Source of the DNA: Stercorarius parasiticus
Taxonomy: Eukaryota; Chordata; Aves; Charadriiformes; Stercorariidae
Assembly (NCBI GenBank): GCA_013396915.1
Contig: VWZL01002552.1
Span: 9,313 to 73,312, forward strand
Length of the DNA stretch: 64,000 nt
Reading direction: 5' to 3'
Part shown: positions 33,201-48,200 of the stretch, piece by piece
How the letters are laid out: the number at the start of each line of letters is the position of its first letter
How positions within the stretch are numbered: the stretch's first letter is position 1
Program-made: the position numbers and the translations under genes
The notes under the pieces: model-generated
The model's database searches: none
What the model was told of the DNA's origin: nothing
What the model saw: the letters and a program-made list of their open reading frames with translations, nothing else

Positions 33201-36200
33201 GGATGTCTTTTTTCGTATTTTGCAGTTCGTGAAAGAACAGTGAAGATTGCTAAGGGAACAGGCAATTACCCTTGGGGTTTCAGGATCCAGTTCTCAAAGC
33301 CTATCCTTGTGACTGAAGTTGACACAAGTAAGTTGTGTTTGTACTAGTAAACTTACCCTAAGAAAATGCATAAAAGTAAATATATAATATTTAGTAACAT
33401 AATATGATAGAATATGATCTACATAATAGAGAACAACTGTTTTATAGTAATATATAATATAGATGTACATAAATAATTTCCATAATTAGTGGGTGTAAGG
33501 TGTTAATAGCATGTCCTTGAACTGCTCATGACAAAGTATCTTAGGGCCACAGTATGCCTGTGGGTAAACTGGACTCCACTCTTCTGTGTCCTCTCATGCC
33601 AGTTGATACCTTATGCTAGTCAGCATCCAGCCTCTCTCCAGATGTAAAGTCTAAAACTTCTGGGGACTGACATCCGCTAATGACAACAGGCCTTTAAGAA
33701 TGAAATGAAGGATGCAGTGATCCTCAAAACAATGTTTCCGAAGTCTTATTAGCTGGGGCACTTCTGCTTGGATGGGTTTCCATCAAGCCATCTATAAATC
33801 TTAAGAGGTGTGCTGTTAACTTCTCCGGGGTAGTCCAATGATTGTGTGGAACTCCAGAAGAAACTCACAAAACTGAGTGACTGAGCAAAAAAGTGGCAGA
33901 TGAGTTTCAGCAAAGATGAAGTGTAAAGTGATGCCTCTAGAGAGAAATAATCTATACTATGCCTACATGATGAAGAACATGGTATTGGCAGTTACACTCA
34001 GGAATGAGATCTTGGGAGTCACCACTGAAAGATCCCTGAAATTACGAGCTCTGTATGCAATGGCAGCTTAGAAATTTGGTGAAAAGCTCATTCTGTCAGT
34101 AACAGCAGTGAGAACAAGGGAGTCAGAGTCATTTTGCTACCTAAAACCTTGGTTCACCCAAATCTAGAGTACCCAAATGTAGATTATTGCTTGCTGCATT
34201 TTGGGATGGACACAGTAGAATTAGAGAAGGAGGAGAAGGGGACTCTGATAGATTTCTGTTACCAAAGGCAGATATAATGAAAAATGTCATCCTAGATCAA
34301 GAATGCTAGTGCGTGCCCTCTAGCAAGGCATTTAAGAACAGCTCTGTCACTTTTCCAGCCTTATGTATTGTATTTTCCAGCTTCCTGACAATGCTGGAAA
34401 AGCCTATAAATTCAGAGGCCTCTGAAACCATTAGCTGAACCCATAATTTTAAAAACTGCCTGCTGAGCTACAAAACAGGGTCATCATTAAACTCCAGTAG
34501 GGAAGATCAGAAAAGTCACAAATCTGAGCAAGGGAGCAACATGCAGAGAAAAAAAAGCACATATCTGAAAAGACCAACACTTTACTAACACTTTACAACT
34601 CTAAGACTTGTATTAGAAACCCATGTATTAGAAATCTTAAAATCTGAACATTGTTGGATTTATACCTCAGTCATACTTTTTGCATGATGCTGTCGTTCAG
34701 TTCTAAAACTTCAGTTCATTCTGACTTGTTGCCTCAGACCAAGTGTTCTGTTTATTAAATACTAAAAATAAAGCCTTCAGTTCAGAAGAGGAACTCAGGG
34801 AAAGGACAGACCTATTCAAAAGAAATAAGGGAAAATGTTGGAAGTGGCTGCTTTACTTTCTATATGGCTATGCCTTCTGTTTATCAAAGGATCTCGTACT
34901 CTTTTAGTGTAAACTACATGAAAATGAAAATTATTTTGACGTTAGATCCTAGAGATCATTCTGTGTTTATACATGTCTGAATACAATCAGGAATTTCCAT
35001 TATCATAGAATCATAGCTCGTCTAGGTTGGAAGGGACCTTTCAGATCATTGAGTCCAACCGTTAACCTTATCAATTGAAGCTTTGCCAATAATGTAAATC
35101 TAAAAAACCTTTGCTTACAGAATACTGTACAAAGGACTTAGTAATATTAAATTGGGGCTAAAGTGGCTATGTAATGTTCTTCATCCTGAAACAGCTACCT
35201 AATTTTATTCCATAATATTATTTTTTTTATTGTCCTTGAGCCTAGATAATCTTCACAGTATAACTTCTGCGAAAAGTGATTTACTGTGAATCTCAGAAAG
35301 TAATTTTGAATGAAAAAACTTGTTCTGCTCATCTTATTAGAATGTACTATTCACTACAAGGTTAAAGACCAGTATCATTCGTTGCTGATTATTTTAAGAA
35401 AACAAAATTATTGGGTTCAGGTCAAAATTAGTTGTGTTCTAAGTTGTGACAATGCGTGTGTGCTTGGACAAATAGCTTTTATTATCAGACTGCTGGGAAT
35501 TTCAGTACCTAATGACACAAAGTTATCCCTGTCATGAAGGAATGTTTGTTTTCTCTAGTATTAAAAGTTTTAGATTATTTCCCAATTGTAAACGTAGAGA
35601 TCCCTTTAGCGTTCTTATATCAATGAGTATAACTTCAAAAGAGGTCTTTCAAATTAGAATGGGGTAAAGTTTTTTACCTAAATATAAATAAATGGTTATG
35701 CCTCCAACATTAGCCCCAATACCTACCAATTTAACCCTGTAACTACTAATTAAAATTAAGTAGTAGACAAATTAGCTGTCTTGCTACTCACATTGTATAC
35801 TCTTAAGGTTTTTTGTATGTTTTGTTTTCAAATGCAGTTGCTTTAAAACGGTGACAAAACAAAAAAAAAGTATTTTTTTTTACCGGCAAACTTCTAGTAA
35901 AGTTCTGTTTTCTCAAAATATGGCTCATTTCATTAAAACAAACATAAAAATTGCATTTGTATCCCTTTTTGGTTGCACACTGAGACATTATTTTAATAAT
36001 ATCTTAAAGACCACTTATGTTCATAAACTGTTGCATGAAAACCTCAAGGCTAGCACAAACCAAAAATGTGCTAGCATTTGCAAATTTGCAAATCATTTGT
36101 AATACACACAAGGGTGAACCATGTTTTTTTTTGTGCCTGTTTATTATTAAGCTCTTCCCTACAACTTCTAGGCATCCTCAGAAATTCACTGAATGATCAC

Positions 36201-39200
36201 ATTTACTACATGATAGAGTGCAAAACCTTTAAAAATATATATTAAATAGCATGGACATGGAACAATATTTTCCAAAACCAATTTTTTCACAGTACATTAG
36301 GAATGCTTAATTATAAATAAAAAGGGGAAACCTGTCTGAGAAATTTGTAAGAGGGATTTAAGTAACTGTTTGTTCGTGCCCATGAAGGGAGCATATTTAT
36401 CTCTTCCCTATTTTCTCTCCATTCCTGTGTGGCATGTGTCAGGGCCCTATTTTATTAGGAGTCCATATGCTTTGCGACAGTTAACAAATAAACAAAAGGT
36501 TGATATATTAACAAATCTGATTCAGTCCCTCCTTCACTGAACCTTTGTTAACTTAGTATGTTATTTCCTCCTAAAGACAAAACCCACAAAATAGTACAGC
36601 CAAATTCTTTTAACCAGCAAGAGAAATATCAGCACAGAAAGTACTCTTGGTCTTAAATCCAAAACAGAATAATGGGTGTTTTTTCTACTGACTTTACTGA
36701 ACATTGCACCAGATCTTTCTTTGCACTTTAGGCCAAATCCTTCAGATACTGAAATGTCTATTTGCAGCTTCAAGCATTTAAGTCCTAATGGTATTTTTAA
36801 AAAATTCCTCCACTGCCAGTGGTTATCTAGTGTTGAACCAGTACCTAAATCCTGAAGTTCCATTTACAGGCCACTAATAGGTTGCTCACAAAAACTTGCT
36901 TCACCTCAAAGTTGATGTCACAAAGCCCCCAAATCGTAATCTCTGACTGGTTGGACAGATACTTGTTTTGCTAGAAAAGCTTGATCACATAGACACGCTT
37001 AATATCCTAACTCTGGATAAAATGAGTGGTTTTATTCCAGACAGTGCAGCTGAAGAAGCAGGGCTTCAGGTTGGGGATATTCTGATAGCAGTCAATGGAA
37101 CTGATGTCACCAGCATGCCACATTCAGAAGCTGCCAATCTGGCAAGGAAAGGTAAGTTTGAATCACAATAAATTACACGGATTGCTGTACAATGTTCCAA
37201 ATGCATCTAGACATGTTGGGTGATGGATGCAACAAAAACGTTAATTAACAGTTTAATGCATTAGTATTTAATATGGTACTATTACCTAAGTCACTTTTTT
37301 ATCTAGACCTTGCTAGGAACACAGAAGAAAATGGACATACACAATATCCCCCAGAGCACATATGACAGTAATGCTTCTGTCTCTCCTGCCTTAAAGAAAG
37401 TGACTGAGAAATTCCTGAAAGTGACTGCAGAGACACCAACACCTTATTTGTGACTTTTGCTTCCTCAGGGAGAGACTTCACGGCTTGGTTCAGTGCACCC
37501 AGTAACTATTTCTTTGTCACCGAGACCTGAAGTCTGGTCAGGAGAGCAGAGAGGCTATTTCATGAGGCATCTTTTTGCAGCACCACAGAAACAAGGAGTG
37601 AGCAATATTAATCATGCATATTCTTCCTAGAATTGTGATGACTAAACCCTAAAGATATCCATGTTTGCATGCTGAAAGTTAATCTACTGCAGTTCTTTTA
37701 TTTATCCCAGATATGGTTTTGACAAGAGCTCATGGGAAATTCAATAAATTAAAATCCTTTTACAGGACAGTTACAAATTTAACTCGACACATACCAAGTT
37801 CTTTAATTATAAAGGTGCCATTCACGCTGTTATATTTAAGAGTATGTTGAGTCTTTTAGTAGATAAATCTCTTATTACTGGGTATTTTTAGCTCCTCAGA
37901 GAACACCCCCTGGCCTAAATCTTGGCACACAGACAGCATTCCCGAAGTCAAATGTCCCCAAAAGAGAAATCCAGCAAATATTTTGCAAATGAAAATGTGT
38001 CATAGTCACATTTCTCAATCCTCTTTAAGGCATTGCCACCTGCTCTGAAGTAGTATCTGATATAATTTCAAGCCTTTAGGGTCAAAGCCATTTATTGATA
38101 ACGTCAGTGAATAATATGAAATTGTATCTCATTGTTGGTAACAAGAACACATTTTTAGTCTATCTTGCAACCTAACATGAGCACTTACCTTTTTCAAATG
38201 ATAAGTAGACACTTTAGCACAGGTTAGCCTCCAACAGACAGACCCCTCAGTGAGAGGCACAGATAGCAGAAAAGGTTAGTCGGCTCCATGGCAAGGAAAA
38301 GAAAGAATTCTCAAGAGCATATGTAAGATAACAGAGGCTGAAGGTGCCCCTAAGAGCATTCTCAGCAATTTTTGTATAAACTCCAATTTATGTACCACCA
38401 TTTGAGCAATGAAATCCAACCGCTTCTCTAGAGTGATAAAATATGCAAGCACCTAAGACGCTGCTTGCAAAGGTAGGTCACAAAAACTGTTTTAAGAGGT
38501 GTCTTCAGATAGCTGGCTCCATTACTAGTCCTCAACAAAACATTATTTCATTCCTGAGTTTCTGTTAAACAAAGGCTAAGTATTGGTTGATTTAATTCAT
38601 CATTTCCTAGGCTGCTTTTCTTCTTGCTACTTCTAGAAGCTACATTGGGAGGAGAAGGGCATGGGATAGAATACGGCCTTCCTGCTCCGTACTCCATAGG
38701 GGTATTCAAAAATACCCCTGGTATGCAGACTGGGTTATAGTTTTGACCTATGTTTTCACATTCTTCATGTGATATTTTAGGTCCTGATATCCTGACTATG
38801 GTGGTGGGATCAGATATCAGCCGCTACCCTAACACCCCCAGACCTACCTGCCGAGGATATCTGCATAAACGAACACAGTCAGCGATATTGAAGGGCTGGA
38901 GAAAGAGGTGGTTTGTGCTGAAACATAATGGCTACCTACACTATTACAAACACAAGAAGGTAAGGAGAAAACCTGGTGAGGAAGCAAGCTGTGTCCTGAA
39001 CTACAAAGTACAGCCGTATTGTACTCAAATTTACAGATAATTATCTTGACTTGTAGTATTTGCAGAATAACACCAGCACTAAAGATGTTTTTGTATGTGG
39101 TTGAGTAGTTCTGTCTTCCTATAGCCCAGTCACAGACACAGACACTGTCAGGCTTTTATGGATTCATATTTTATCTCTTACTTCTGACCGTCAAGAAGTC

Positions 39201-42200
39201 TATGAATTGGGTAGGCTCTAGGAGGCTTTCAATGAGATTAAGTAGTTTCTGATCTGTAGTAGCTCTATGTTCCATCTAGCATTATATGCATTTTCTTAGA
39301 CAGAGATAACCACAAGATTTCTTTGTGTGTGTGAATAAGCCATAGACCTGCACTTACATGTATTGGGAAGGCTCAGTTTCTTCGGAGTAGTGTTGCTCAG
39401 CACTTCATCCTCTGTCATGTCAGCCGGGAGCTGTACTGTACTTAGTACTTCTAGTTAGTATATAAGACTTCATCTAACAGTAGACGTTCAAAAAAGGAGT
39501 AAAACGTGTTCTTCATGAAGAGAAATAAAATATTTGGCTTTATTCTGAGGTTCCATTTCAATACAGTATAATTTACAACCCTGTAGTTATGTGGTGAGTC
39601 TTAATGGCCCTAAATCAGTGGCTTCACAGTTATCTCAGCTACAAACATTTGAGTATTCTACACAGTTATTTTCCACTAAATAAATGAATAAATAAAGGCA
39701 TCTCATTTAAAAAGAGGGGGGTAAAAAGGGAGTTTTCCCTTCAAGTGGCTAGCTCCGTGGGTGGGGGACAACTGGCATGGGCACAGCTCATGGGCCTGGA
39801 CCACAGCAGATACAATGAACTCACCTGCCCTTAAGTAGCATTTTACTGTAGCCTGTGAGGTGGTTCAGCAGGTACTGCATGTAATTACAAGTTACTAATC
39901 CCTTTCCATGTATAGCTTCATGATTAAATTATTCATTGAGAAACTTACATCTTTAAAATCAAACAGATTGATTTCAAAGCCTGTTGTCTGTTCAGGGCTT
40001 TTTGCGGTAAAGCATTTTACAGCTTGTAAAAAAGATTCAAGGTCATCCACTTAGCAATTGTTTTAACCTGATTTCAAGTAAACTTAGAGAAGCTGATAAA
40101 ATTTGCCTTGATGAGGTATTTATCAGTAGATGAAGGCCATGTAGCTTCCAGGGAATCTCCTAGCTAACCCAGGAAGAACATAATCAGAAATATCAGCTGG
40201 TTAGAAATAGGTAGAAATGGGTTTGTCTCCAACAGACAATTTGAACACATACCAGTGAAATACAACCATACCCTTAATCAAAAACTACGTGAGAACCTGA
40301 GCATGGCACCAAGTCCTTGACCTGTAAATAGATTTTATCTTTGATAACATGGTCACACACCTTTTGGTCAACTCAGCATATGAAGGATATGTACATATAC
40401 GTACACACATACATGTGTAGACATAGCAGCACAATTTTCTAATAAACGTGAATATAATCTAGACAACAAGGTGGTGTTAAGGAAGTTCAACTGACAGAAG
40501 ACTTCACTCATGATCATGAATCCACCTTTATATTGTTTTTTCATCTGTGTCACCTCTCTCAATTTCTTACATCATACACTATGTATTTAATTTTTTGCTT
40601 ATATGTATTAGCCTGTTTGGTCATTTTTACATGAATAGTAGAGCCACTCCAGTAAAATCCTCACTTGAAACTTTTTCCTTTTTAATAAAAGCTAGAAACC
40701 AAATTATTTTTACCTGAAAGATGCTGATGTAATGCTTCACAAGGACTGTACTTTGAGGACTGCATGGATTAGTCTTTCTCGATAGTTCAAGTTGTCTTAT
40801 ACCCCCCACAATACATTCTGGTTCCTCCTCCTGGTGATCCTAAGCATAGTTTTTCATGGACAATACTGTTAGGGTGAAGAAAAGAATTCACATGAGGCAC
40901 TGCAATTTCATATCCAAACTGAAATTAATCAAGCTTTCAATGTTTAAGCTTCTTGATCATAACCACACACTTCTGTGGGAAAAAGGCATTTTGTGAAAAG
41001 TAATTAAAATTTATAGAAAGAGCTTGCTCTTCTACAATTCTCTATCCATCTGACATTTCCAGCAGAAAATCTGGTAGGCTTATTTCTCTGCATATGCCAT
41101 GATATACACACTAGCCATCTAATCGGGGTTATGAGGCAGAACCATTGGTTATGCAACAAAGTAGTCTGGCTTTCCATCCCCATTATTACAACACTATCTA
41201 CTCTGGTCTCAAAGCAAAAATAAACAAACACATAAATCACACACTAAAAAGAATACAAACAGATAGAAGCATTTGATTGGAGAGAATTTTTTATTTTGTC
41301 TTAGTCAGGTTCTTCATCAAACTCCTGAAATGAAAAAAAAAAAATCTAGCTATGCCATTTAAGTACTCCCCACTTTCCAGTCAACTAAGTACCTCTGAAG
41401 ACAAAAAGTGCTAGATAAATTGGATTGAGGATTAGAAGATGCCTCATAATCTTACATTCATTAATATTTGATTAAATTTTCTTTTATTTCTTTCAACTAG
41501 CAGGTTTCTTTTTAAGCCTATCTTTTCTTCCCCAGCTAGGTTTGTCTTATTTACTGCACTGAAAAAATAAATATTTCAATCATACTACCCTTATGTTTTG
41601 ATAGTAGGCTCTTTACCCTGAAAGCATGCATTTGCTTTTGCTTAAAAAGACTAAATGAATGTAAAGCACTGCATAAATATTTTATAGTAATAACTACTGC
41701 TTGGGTTTTTTGCATTATCCAAGACTAGTGCCATTCAACCACTTTGTAATTATTTCATACCATTTTATTGCCAGCTGCTCTCTCTCTGTCTCTGGACTCC
41801 AAAGCATACATTGAAATAGTGCAGTACTATTTTAGAAACTGAAAGCACAAGGACCATCTTCACTGCCTTGTGTACTTACAGAGTATTCTGAAGAGTTGTT
41901 CAGTAAGACAGAAAGAAAGACAGACAGAAAGACAGTAAGACAGAAAGCAGAATCACAGAATCACAGAATCACAGAATGGTAGGGGTTGGAAGGGACCTCT
42001 GGAGATCATCTAGTCCAACCCCCCTGCCAGAGCAGGGTCACCCAGAGCAGGTTGTACAGGAACGCGTCCAGGCAGGTTTTAAATGTCTTCAGAGACGGAG
42101 ACTCCACCACTCTCTGGGCAGCCTGTTCCAGTGCTCTGCCACCCTCAAAGTAAAGAAGTTCTTTCTCATGTTTAGGTGGAACTTCCTATGTTCAAGTTTG

Positions 42201-45200
42201 TGCCTGTTACCTCTTGTCCTGTCCAGTACTGGGCACCACTGAAAAGAGTCTGGCCCCATCCTCCTGACACCCACCCTTGAAGTATTTATAAGCATTGATA
42301 AGATCCCCCCTCAGTCTTCTTTTTTCCAGACTGAAAAGACCCGAGTCCCTCAGCCTTTCTTCATAAGAGAGGTGTTCCAGTCCCCTAATGATCTTGGTAG
42401 CCCTTTGCTGTACCCTCTCCAGCAGTTCCCTGTCCTTCTTGAACTGGGGAGCCCAGAACTGGACACAGTACTCCAGCTGCAGCCTCACCAGGGCAGAGTA
42501 GAGGGGGAGGATGACCTCCCTCGACCTGCTTGCCACACTCTTCTTGATGCACCCCAGGATGCCATTGGCCTTCTTGGCCACAAGGGCACATTGCTGGCTC
42601 ACGGGCATCCTGTTGTCCACTAGGACTCCCAGGTCTCTTTCCACAGAGCTGCTCTCCAGCAGGTCAGCCCCCAGCCTGTCCTGGTGCATGGGGTTATTCC
42701 TCCCGCAGGTGCAGCACCCTACACTTGCCCTTGTTGAATTTCATAAGGTTTCTCTCCGTCCAACTCTCCAGCCTGTCCAGGTCTCTCTGGATGGTGGCAC
42801 GGCCTTCTGGCGTGTCAGCCACCCCTCCCAGCTTTGTGTCATCGGCAAACTTGCTGAGGGTGCACTCTGTCCCCTCATCCAGGTCACTGATGAATAGATT
42901 GAAGAGGACTGGACCCAGTACTGACTCCTGGGGNGAGATGACGCCCAGAACGAGCTGTTCCATCATCTTTCCAGGGATGGAGGTGATGCTGACCGGCCTG
43001 TAGTTCCCCGGATCCTCCTTCTCGCCCTTTTTGAAGACTGGAGTGACATTGGCTTTCCTCCAGTCCTCAGGCACCTCACCTGTTCTCCAGGACCGTTCAA
43101 AGATTATGGAGAGTGGCCCAGCAATAACTTCCACCAGCGCCCTCAGTACTCTCGGGTGCATCCCATCAGGGCCCATGGACTTGTGGATGTCTAATTGACC
43201 TTATTGATCCCTCACTCGATCCTCCTCAACCAAGGGGAAGTCTTCCTCTTTCCCTGTTACTTTCTCCAAAGCCTGGGATTCCTGAGGGCTGGGCCGAGCC
43301 GTAAAGACCGAAGCAAAGAAGGCATTCAGTAACTCCACCCCCTCTGCATCCTCCGTCACCATGGCTCCTGTCTCATTCAACAGCAGGCCCACTTAGTGGA
43401 TATGAAATGTTCTTTGAAACTGCTCATTGAAGGCAAGAATAATTCAGGGAGACAAAAATAGTTCAGAATAATCTTCATGTCAGTATCCAACAAACTAGAG
43501 TCATCAATATTCAAGTCTTGATTCTGATGTTACGAACAACAACTTACGTTGGTGTAATTCCAGTGACTCCAGCAAGGTCGTGCCTGATTTTCACCTATGT
43601 AACAAGATAATCAAGCCTTTTATTTATGTCTGAAGGGGTGCATATAATTTTTGTGCTGGAGAAAGGAAAGGGTGTTTCATCTTCTCCTTTAGTCCATATC
43701 AACAGAGAGCGCTACATTTCCTCATCATTGCTATTTACAGGCAGAAATTATCCAACCTGAACTTTCCTTTTCCCACCTACATTAAAAAAGAGATTGATGT
43801 TTCTAGAGCTTTTTACATACTGACTCACCCATGTAATTGCTGCTGTTTCAGACTCATCTCTATCCAATCACATATTCGTGAATTGATAGCTGCTGCAACA
43901 GATTCAGTCACTTTAAATACAAGGTCCTTTTTTTTTCCCTCAAACAAGTGATGCCACTGACCTTGACTCTACAAGCCATATGAGTAACTAAAGCACATTT
44001 TTCACCTCAGTGGACATAGCTGTGTTTGCCACCTCACAGCAGAAATATTGGGCACATTGTGTTAGAACCTTATTTTGTGTAAATTACCAAGATCAGTGGA
44101 GATACAATGATTTATAATATCTTTGCCTACACTTAACAACAGTGGAGTTCCATGAGACACTCTACAGTTCTGATCCCCCATTGTCCAGATCACTGTATCT
44201 TCTCAAACATGCTATCTCCTTCTTTGCCAATGTGCCCAGTTTTTATCCTAAAGGAAAGACATCTGGACATTGTGAAGAGATAGACAGTGAGGTACACTTA
44301 AGTCCTACCCTGAGGCAAGTACAAGCAATCAAGTTTCTTGTGCTTGAGCTTACACATTTTTTCAGGGAAAGCTGAAGGCACATCAGCATAGTCAAACATT
44401 GATCTTTTCTTTACAGATAGCAGTGTCTGCTCCTCTAAAACTAGCATTTGTTGCTCGGCACAGTAAAGCAACTACAAAATCACCACAAAATGTCTATGGT
44501 GAAGATTTCAGTGTAGGACAGAGAAACCTTAACCAGCTTTACATGAGACCAGTAAGATAACAAAAGCAATCTAGCCACAGCAGTAGAACATCACCTCAAA
44601 AGGTTATATAAAGTTCACACAAATCTCTTACCTGCCATCACCAAGTCACTTTTAGAACCTGGCAGCTAACTTCGGAACTTTACAATATGCTGCAGCCTTC
44701 AGGATAAAAAAAATACTGGTCTTGCAAAACTATTAAAAAGGAGGAATATAATTCCTGGGACCCAGGAACAAATGGGCCAATAGGAGCTTAAAGGCTGTGG
44801 AGCATGCATTCCTCTATCATGAGGACATACCTGCTAGAGAGCTAACAGTGTTCTATGCTCAATAGGAAGTCACAATAATAAAGCATTATAGCCAAAAGCA
44901 TGTTTCCCAAAATTCCTCATAACAAATACCCCTCATGTAAGGAGCTCAGCAAATTAAATGCAGGGACTTATAAATCCACTAAAAATGCCAACCAAAGCCA
45001 GAATTTCCTAGTTTCAATTCATTGTTGCCTTCTTACTATGTAAGGCTGGTTAAAAAAATATGTATAACAAGTGACTTTTGTGGATCAAAGGAGAAAAAAA
45101 GAAGGTGGAGTTGATAAAATTAAAAGAATTAATAAAGGATTATGTTTGTAACAATGCCCTAATGCCTCTCTGGTTTGTGTCTTGCTGTCTTCCTAGGAAT

Positions 45201-48200
45201 TATTCCCTGTCACTGTGCCATAAATAGACTCGGGGAAAGAGGATAGTGAGACACATAACCAATCTAGTACCTGAAAAGGGAAATATGAAATAAATATCAT
45301 TGAGTTTATGGTGTAGGAAAAACTACAAAGATGACTGCCTTCAAACAGGAAAGCGTTATCAATGTATCTTCCCTGCAGATTTCCGTTCCAGATATGAGAG
45401 ACTGGTGTATTCTTGTCAAATCAGCTCTGTCTGTCAGGTCCTTATATTACATTTGTCATTTATTACATTTGTCTCTCCAATTCCTTCAGCTAAGAGTGAC
45501 GTGGAACAACAGTAATTAGCAATAAATGTCTAAAGAGTATGAGTTTCCTGCCAGCATTTTGTATGGACTCAAAGTAGGAAAGTCAAACGAAGAAACTGTA
45601 ATAGGAAGGAAGTAGAGCAGTTAAGTTGGAAATCACTGCCCTGACAGAAAAGAGCATGCTTTAGAGATTCAGAGTAGCAACAGACTGAACTGCAAATAAA
45701 GAGCAAATTCACCTTCACATGTAGCCCAAGCCTCAGAGAAACAACCTTCCTGATAGTTCATCGTTGTAATTCTCTGACACATGCTGTGAGAAAACTGCAA
45801 CGCATACTTTTGAGAAGTTGTCCCACTGAACATGGTGGCAGCAGTGAAGGGGAAGGATGTGTCAGTCTCCATTGTGATTATATAGGATAATGTCAGTTTA
45901 AAAAAGAATTATGATTTGCATTTCTTAGGCTCACAAGTTTAATGCCTCTAGGAAGCCCTCAGGCACAGTGCAAGTGACTAAGAAAGTCTCTCAAAGCTGA
46001 GGCAAAGGCAGTGGGAACAAAGATGTGCATTTCTTAACATCCAAAAGGAATTAGACGCTAGCTATTACATCACCTAAGTGATCAGATGTTAGGTCATATT
46101 CCTATTTCCATTACGAAGCCAGTCCATTTCAATAGCTCAACAGAATCTTGTCTTCTCTGTTTATTGCACTTTAATGCAGCCTGCATTTTAGTAGTTAAGT
46201 ATTGCTCCAATAATTATACAGTGCTATTTACATTTAAAAGGGTCCATAACCTTCACTTTTTCTCAACAGCAGAATGCTTTCCTCATTGAATATTCTTTAA
46301 TTAGTGGTGTCTCAGTGAGGGAAATTGCTGTGCCTTAGTTGTGTCTATTGGGGTATGTTTATATTTGTAAAACATCGCATTCTCACCCTCTGCCTTATTC
46401 AGAACACCTGGAAACTGTATTACAATTCGCATTTTCTGTTCATTCCCAATAAGATCCAACAGCAACATTTACACACCTCCTGGATTTGCACACAAGCTGG
46501 ATACCAGTCTTCTATTTACCCTTTATTTCACATTACTTTGTACCTAGGCCTCACAGAACAAGTGAAAGCCCTCCCTAAACACAGAGAGGAAATGTAAATG
46601 CAGACTTAGTGTTCCCTTTTCTACAATTGTCTTCTCTGTACCTGGGCACAGAGCATTTTACAGAAAGTGTATTTACAGAAATTTCGTAACTCAGACACTA
46701 CAGTACACGCTTCTGGTTGCCTGTATGCATCCTATTCTGTTCCCAGTAGAACAGAATAGAGAGAAAAAAAATGATTTTAAATTAGTTTAATTTCTGTGGT
46801 ATATACAGAGTCCAATTATTATACCAAGAGAGAAATCCTCTGTTTGCCATGTGTGGACCCTTCACATAATTTCAATCTATGACAAACATTCGGTCTTTTG
46901 TTCTCTTGAGCAAGTCTGTGTGTTCATCGCTAAGCCTAAGCACTTTATATAACAGGCTTAGCTATAAATAGATTTAGGTCTGAGCCATTGCTCATAAAGA
47001 TACCGCTCTGTTTGTTCTTCTTTCTTGCTTGGAGCTTTATCATCATAGTCTGGGAGCTGCCACATTACTTAGATCTGGTATAGAATCTGATTTCTTCTCT
47101 ACTAATTTCCATTACTCCCATGGCTCCAGGATATATTTTTCAATTTGCATTTAAGAGGCTGCTGAATCCAAGGTTTTGAATACTTCCACTGTATTATTTA
47201 TATTAATAAATGAGAAATAACACTGGCTGATATGATACACAAGTTAATTTTGGCCTACTAACAGATTGCACACCCTGTCCCAGAGGGTGAGTCGTAATCT
47301 GATACATTATTTGACCTGATTTAAGTTGTTCAAAATTTTAACCCCAACAATAGTTCTTCTTGTGAGGCTTGGTCCTGCAAACTGTTCATTACCTTTTGTG
47401 AAATTAATTGCAGTGACTTAATCAACCTCAAAAAAAGAACCAACTGGAATGTGAAGATTAATCATGTCACAACACCACCTGATCGTACTTCATCTGACGG
47501 TCAATACAGCTAGGTGTAGGATAATTAGGTTCTTCAAAACAGAGGAGCTTTTACATCTTTTTCCCCTGTTGTCTTGCTCTTAAGTATGTTTCTGCTCTCT
47601 CTAGTTTAGATGTAAATTGTTTAAAGAAAAATGAAATACGAAATAAATTCAGCTCTACTGCTGAAAAATGCCACACAAACAAAGAGTTGTGGAGTCTAGA
47701 GCTCTTGTTCAATGACATATGCAACCCCTTTCCTCAAGGAGAAAGGAAAAAGAGGTAGGGGAAAGAGATGTAAAAGCCTTAGTCTCTCCTCTGCACCAAT
47801 GTGCCCAGCTAGAAGAAGAAATGCAAACAGGCTCTAGCTATAATTTCCTCAATATCCAAAAAATGAACCTAGAGCAAAGCATAGTGATTTAAAAAAAGAG
47901 ATAGGGAGGGGAAGATTTTAGAGATACTACTAAGCAAGTAGCACCAGACCTCAGGGAGAAGGTGGCCAGGTGAAAATACTGCAAGCCTGAGATCAGCTGT
48001 GTTGGAGAAAGTTAGGCAAATGAGAAATAAAAAGCAAGAAGAGAAAAGAGTTCATTTCCCTGTCCCATTTAAGAGATGTCTAGTTTAAGAACACAGGGGC
48101 ACATCCAGGAAGACATTTTTGAAAGACAGGAAAAAATTCAGTCATGCCACTACTGACCTGAAACCATCTGAACCAGTGACCTAGGGCCGACTGCCTTACG

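Larger units (their letters stand above)
33328..37040 (+). other. PDZPH1: PDZPH1 intron 5
   Basis: GT at 33328, AG at 37039-37040. It contains a plus-strand LINE relic (about 33880-34240) and a 65-base CR1 tail (35003-35067). Confidence 0.75.

Noticed and set aside
36561..36863. 100-codon minus-strand ORF
   Set aside because: Intronic and antisense, no recognisable motif.
36968..37040. Left extension of PDZPH1 exon 6 from ATG 36968
   Set aside because: The PDZ strand order (VDT|NSAAEEAG) fits only with the acceptor at 37039-37040.
42207..43392. Minus- and plus-strand ORFs in 42.0-43.4 kb as host genes
   Set aside because: The minus-strand frames are CR1 ORF2 pieces and the plus-strand ones are their shadows.
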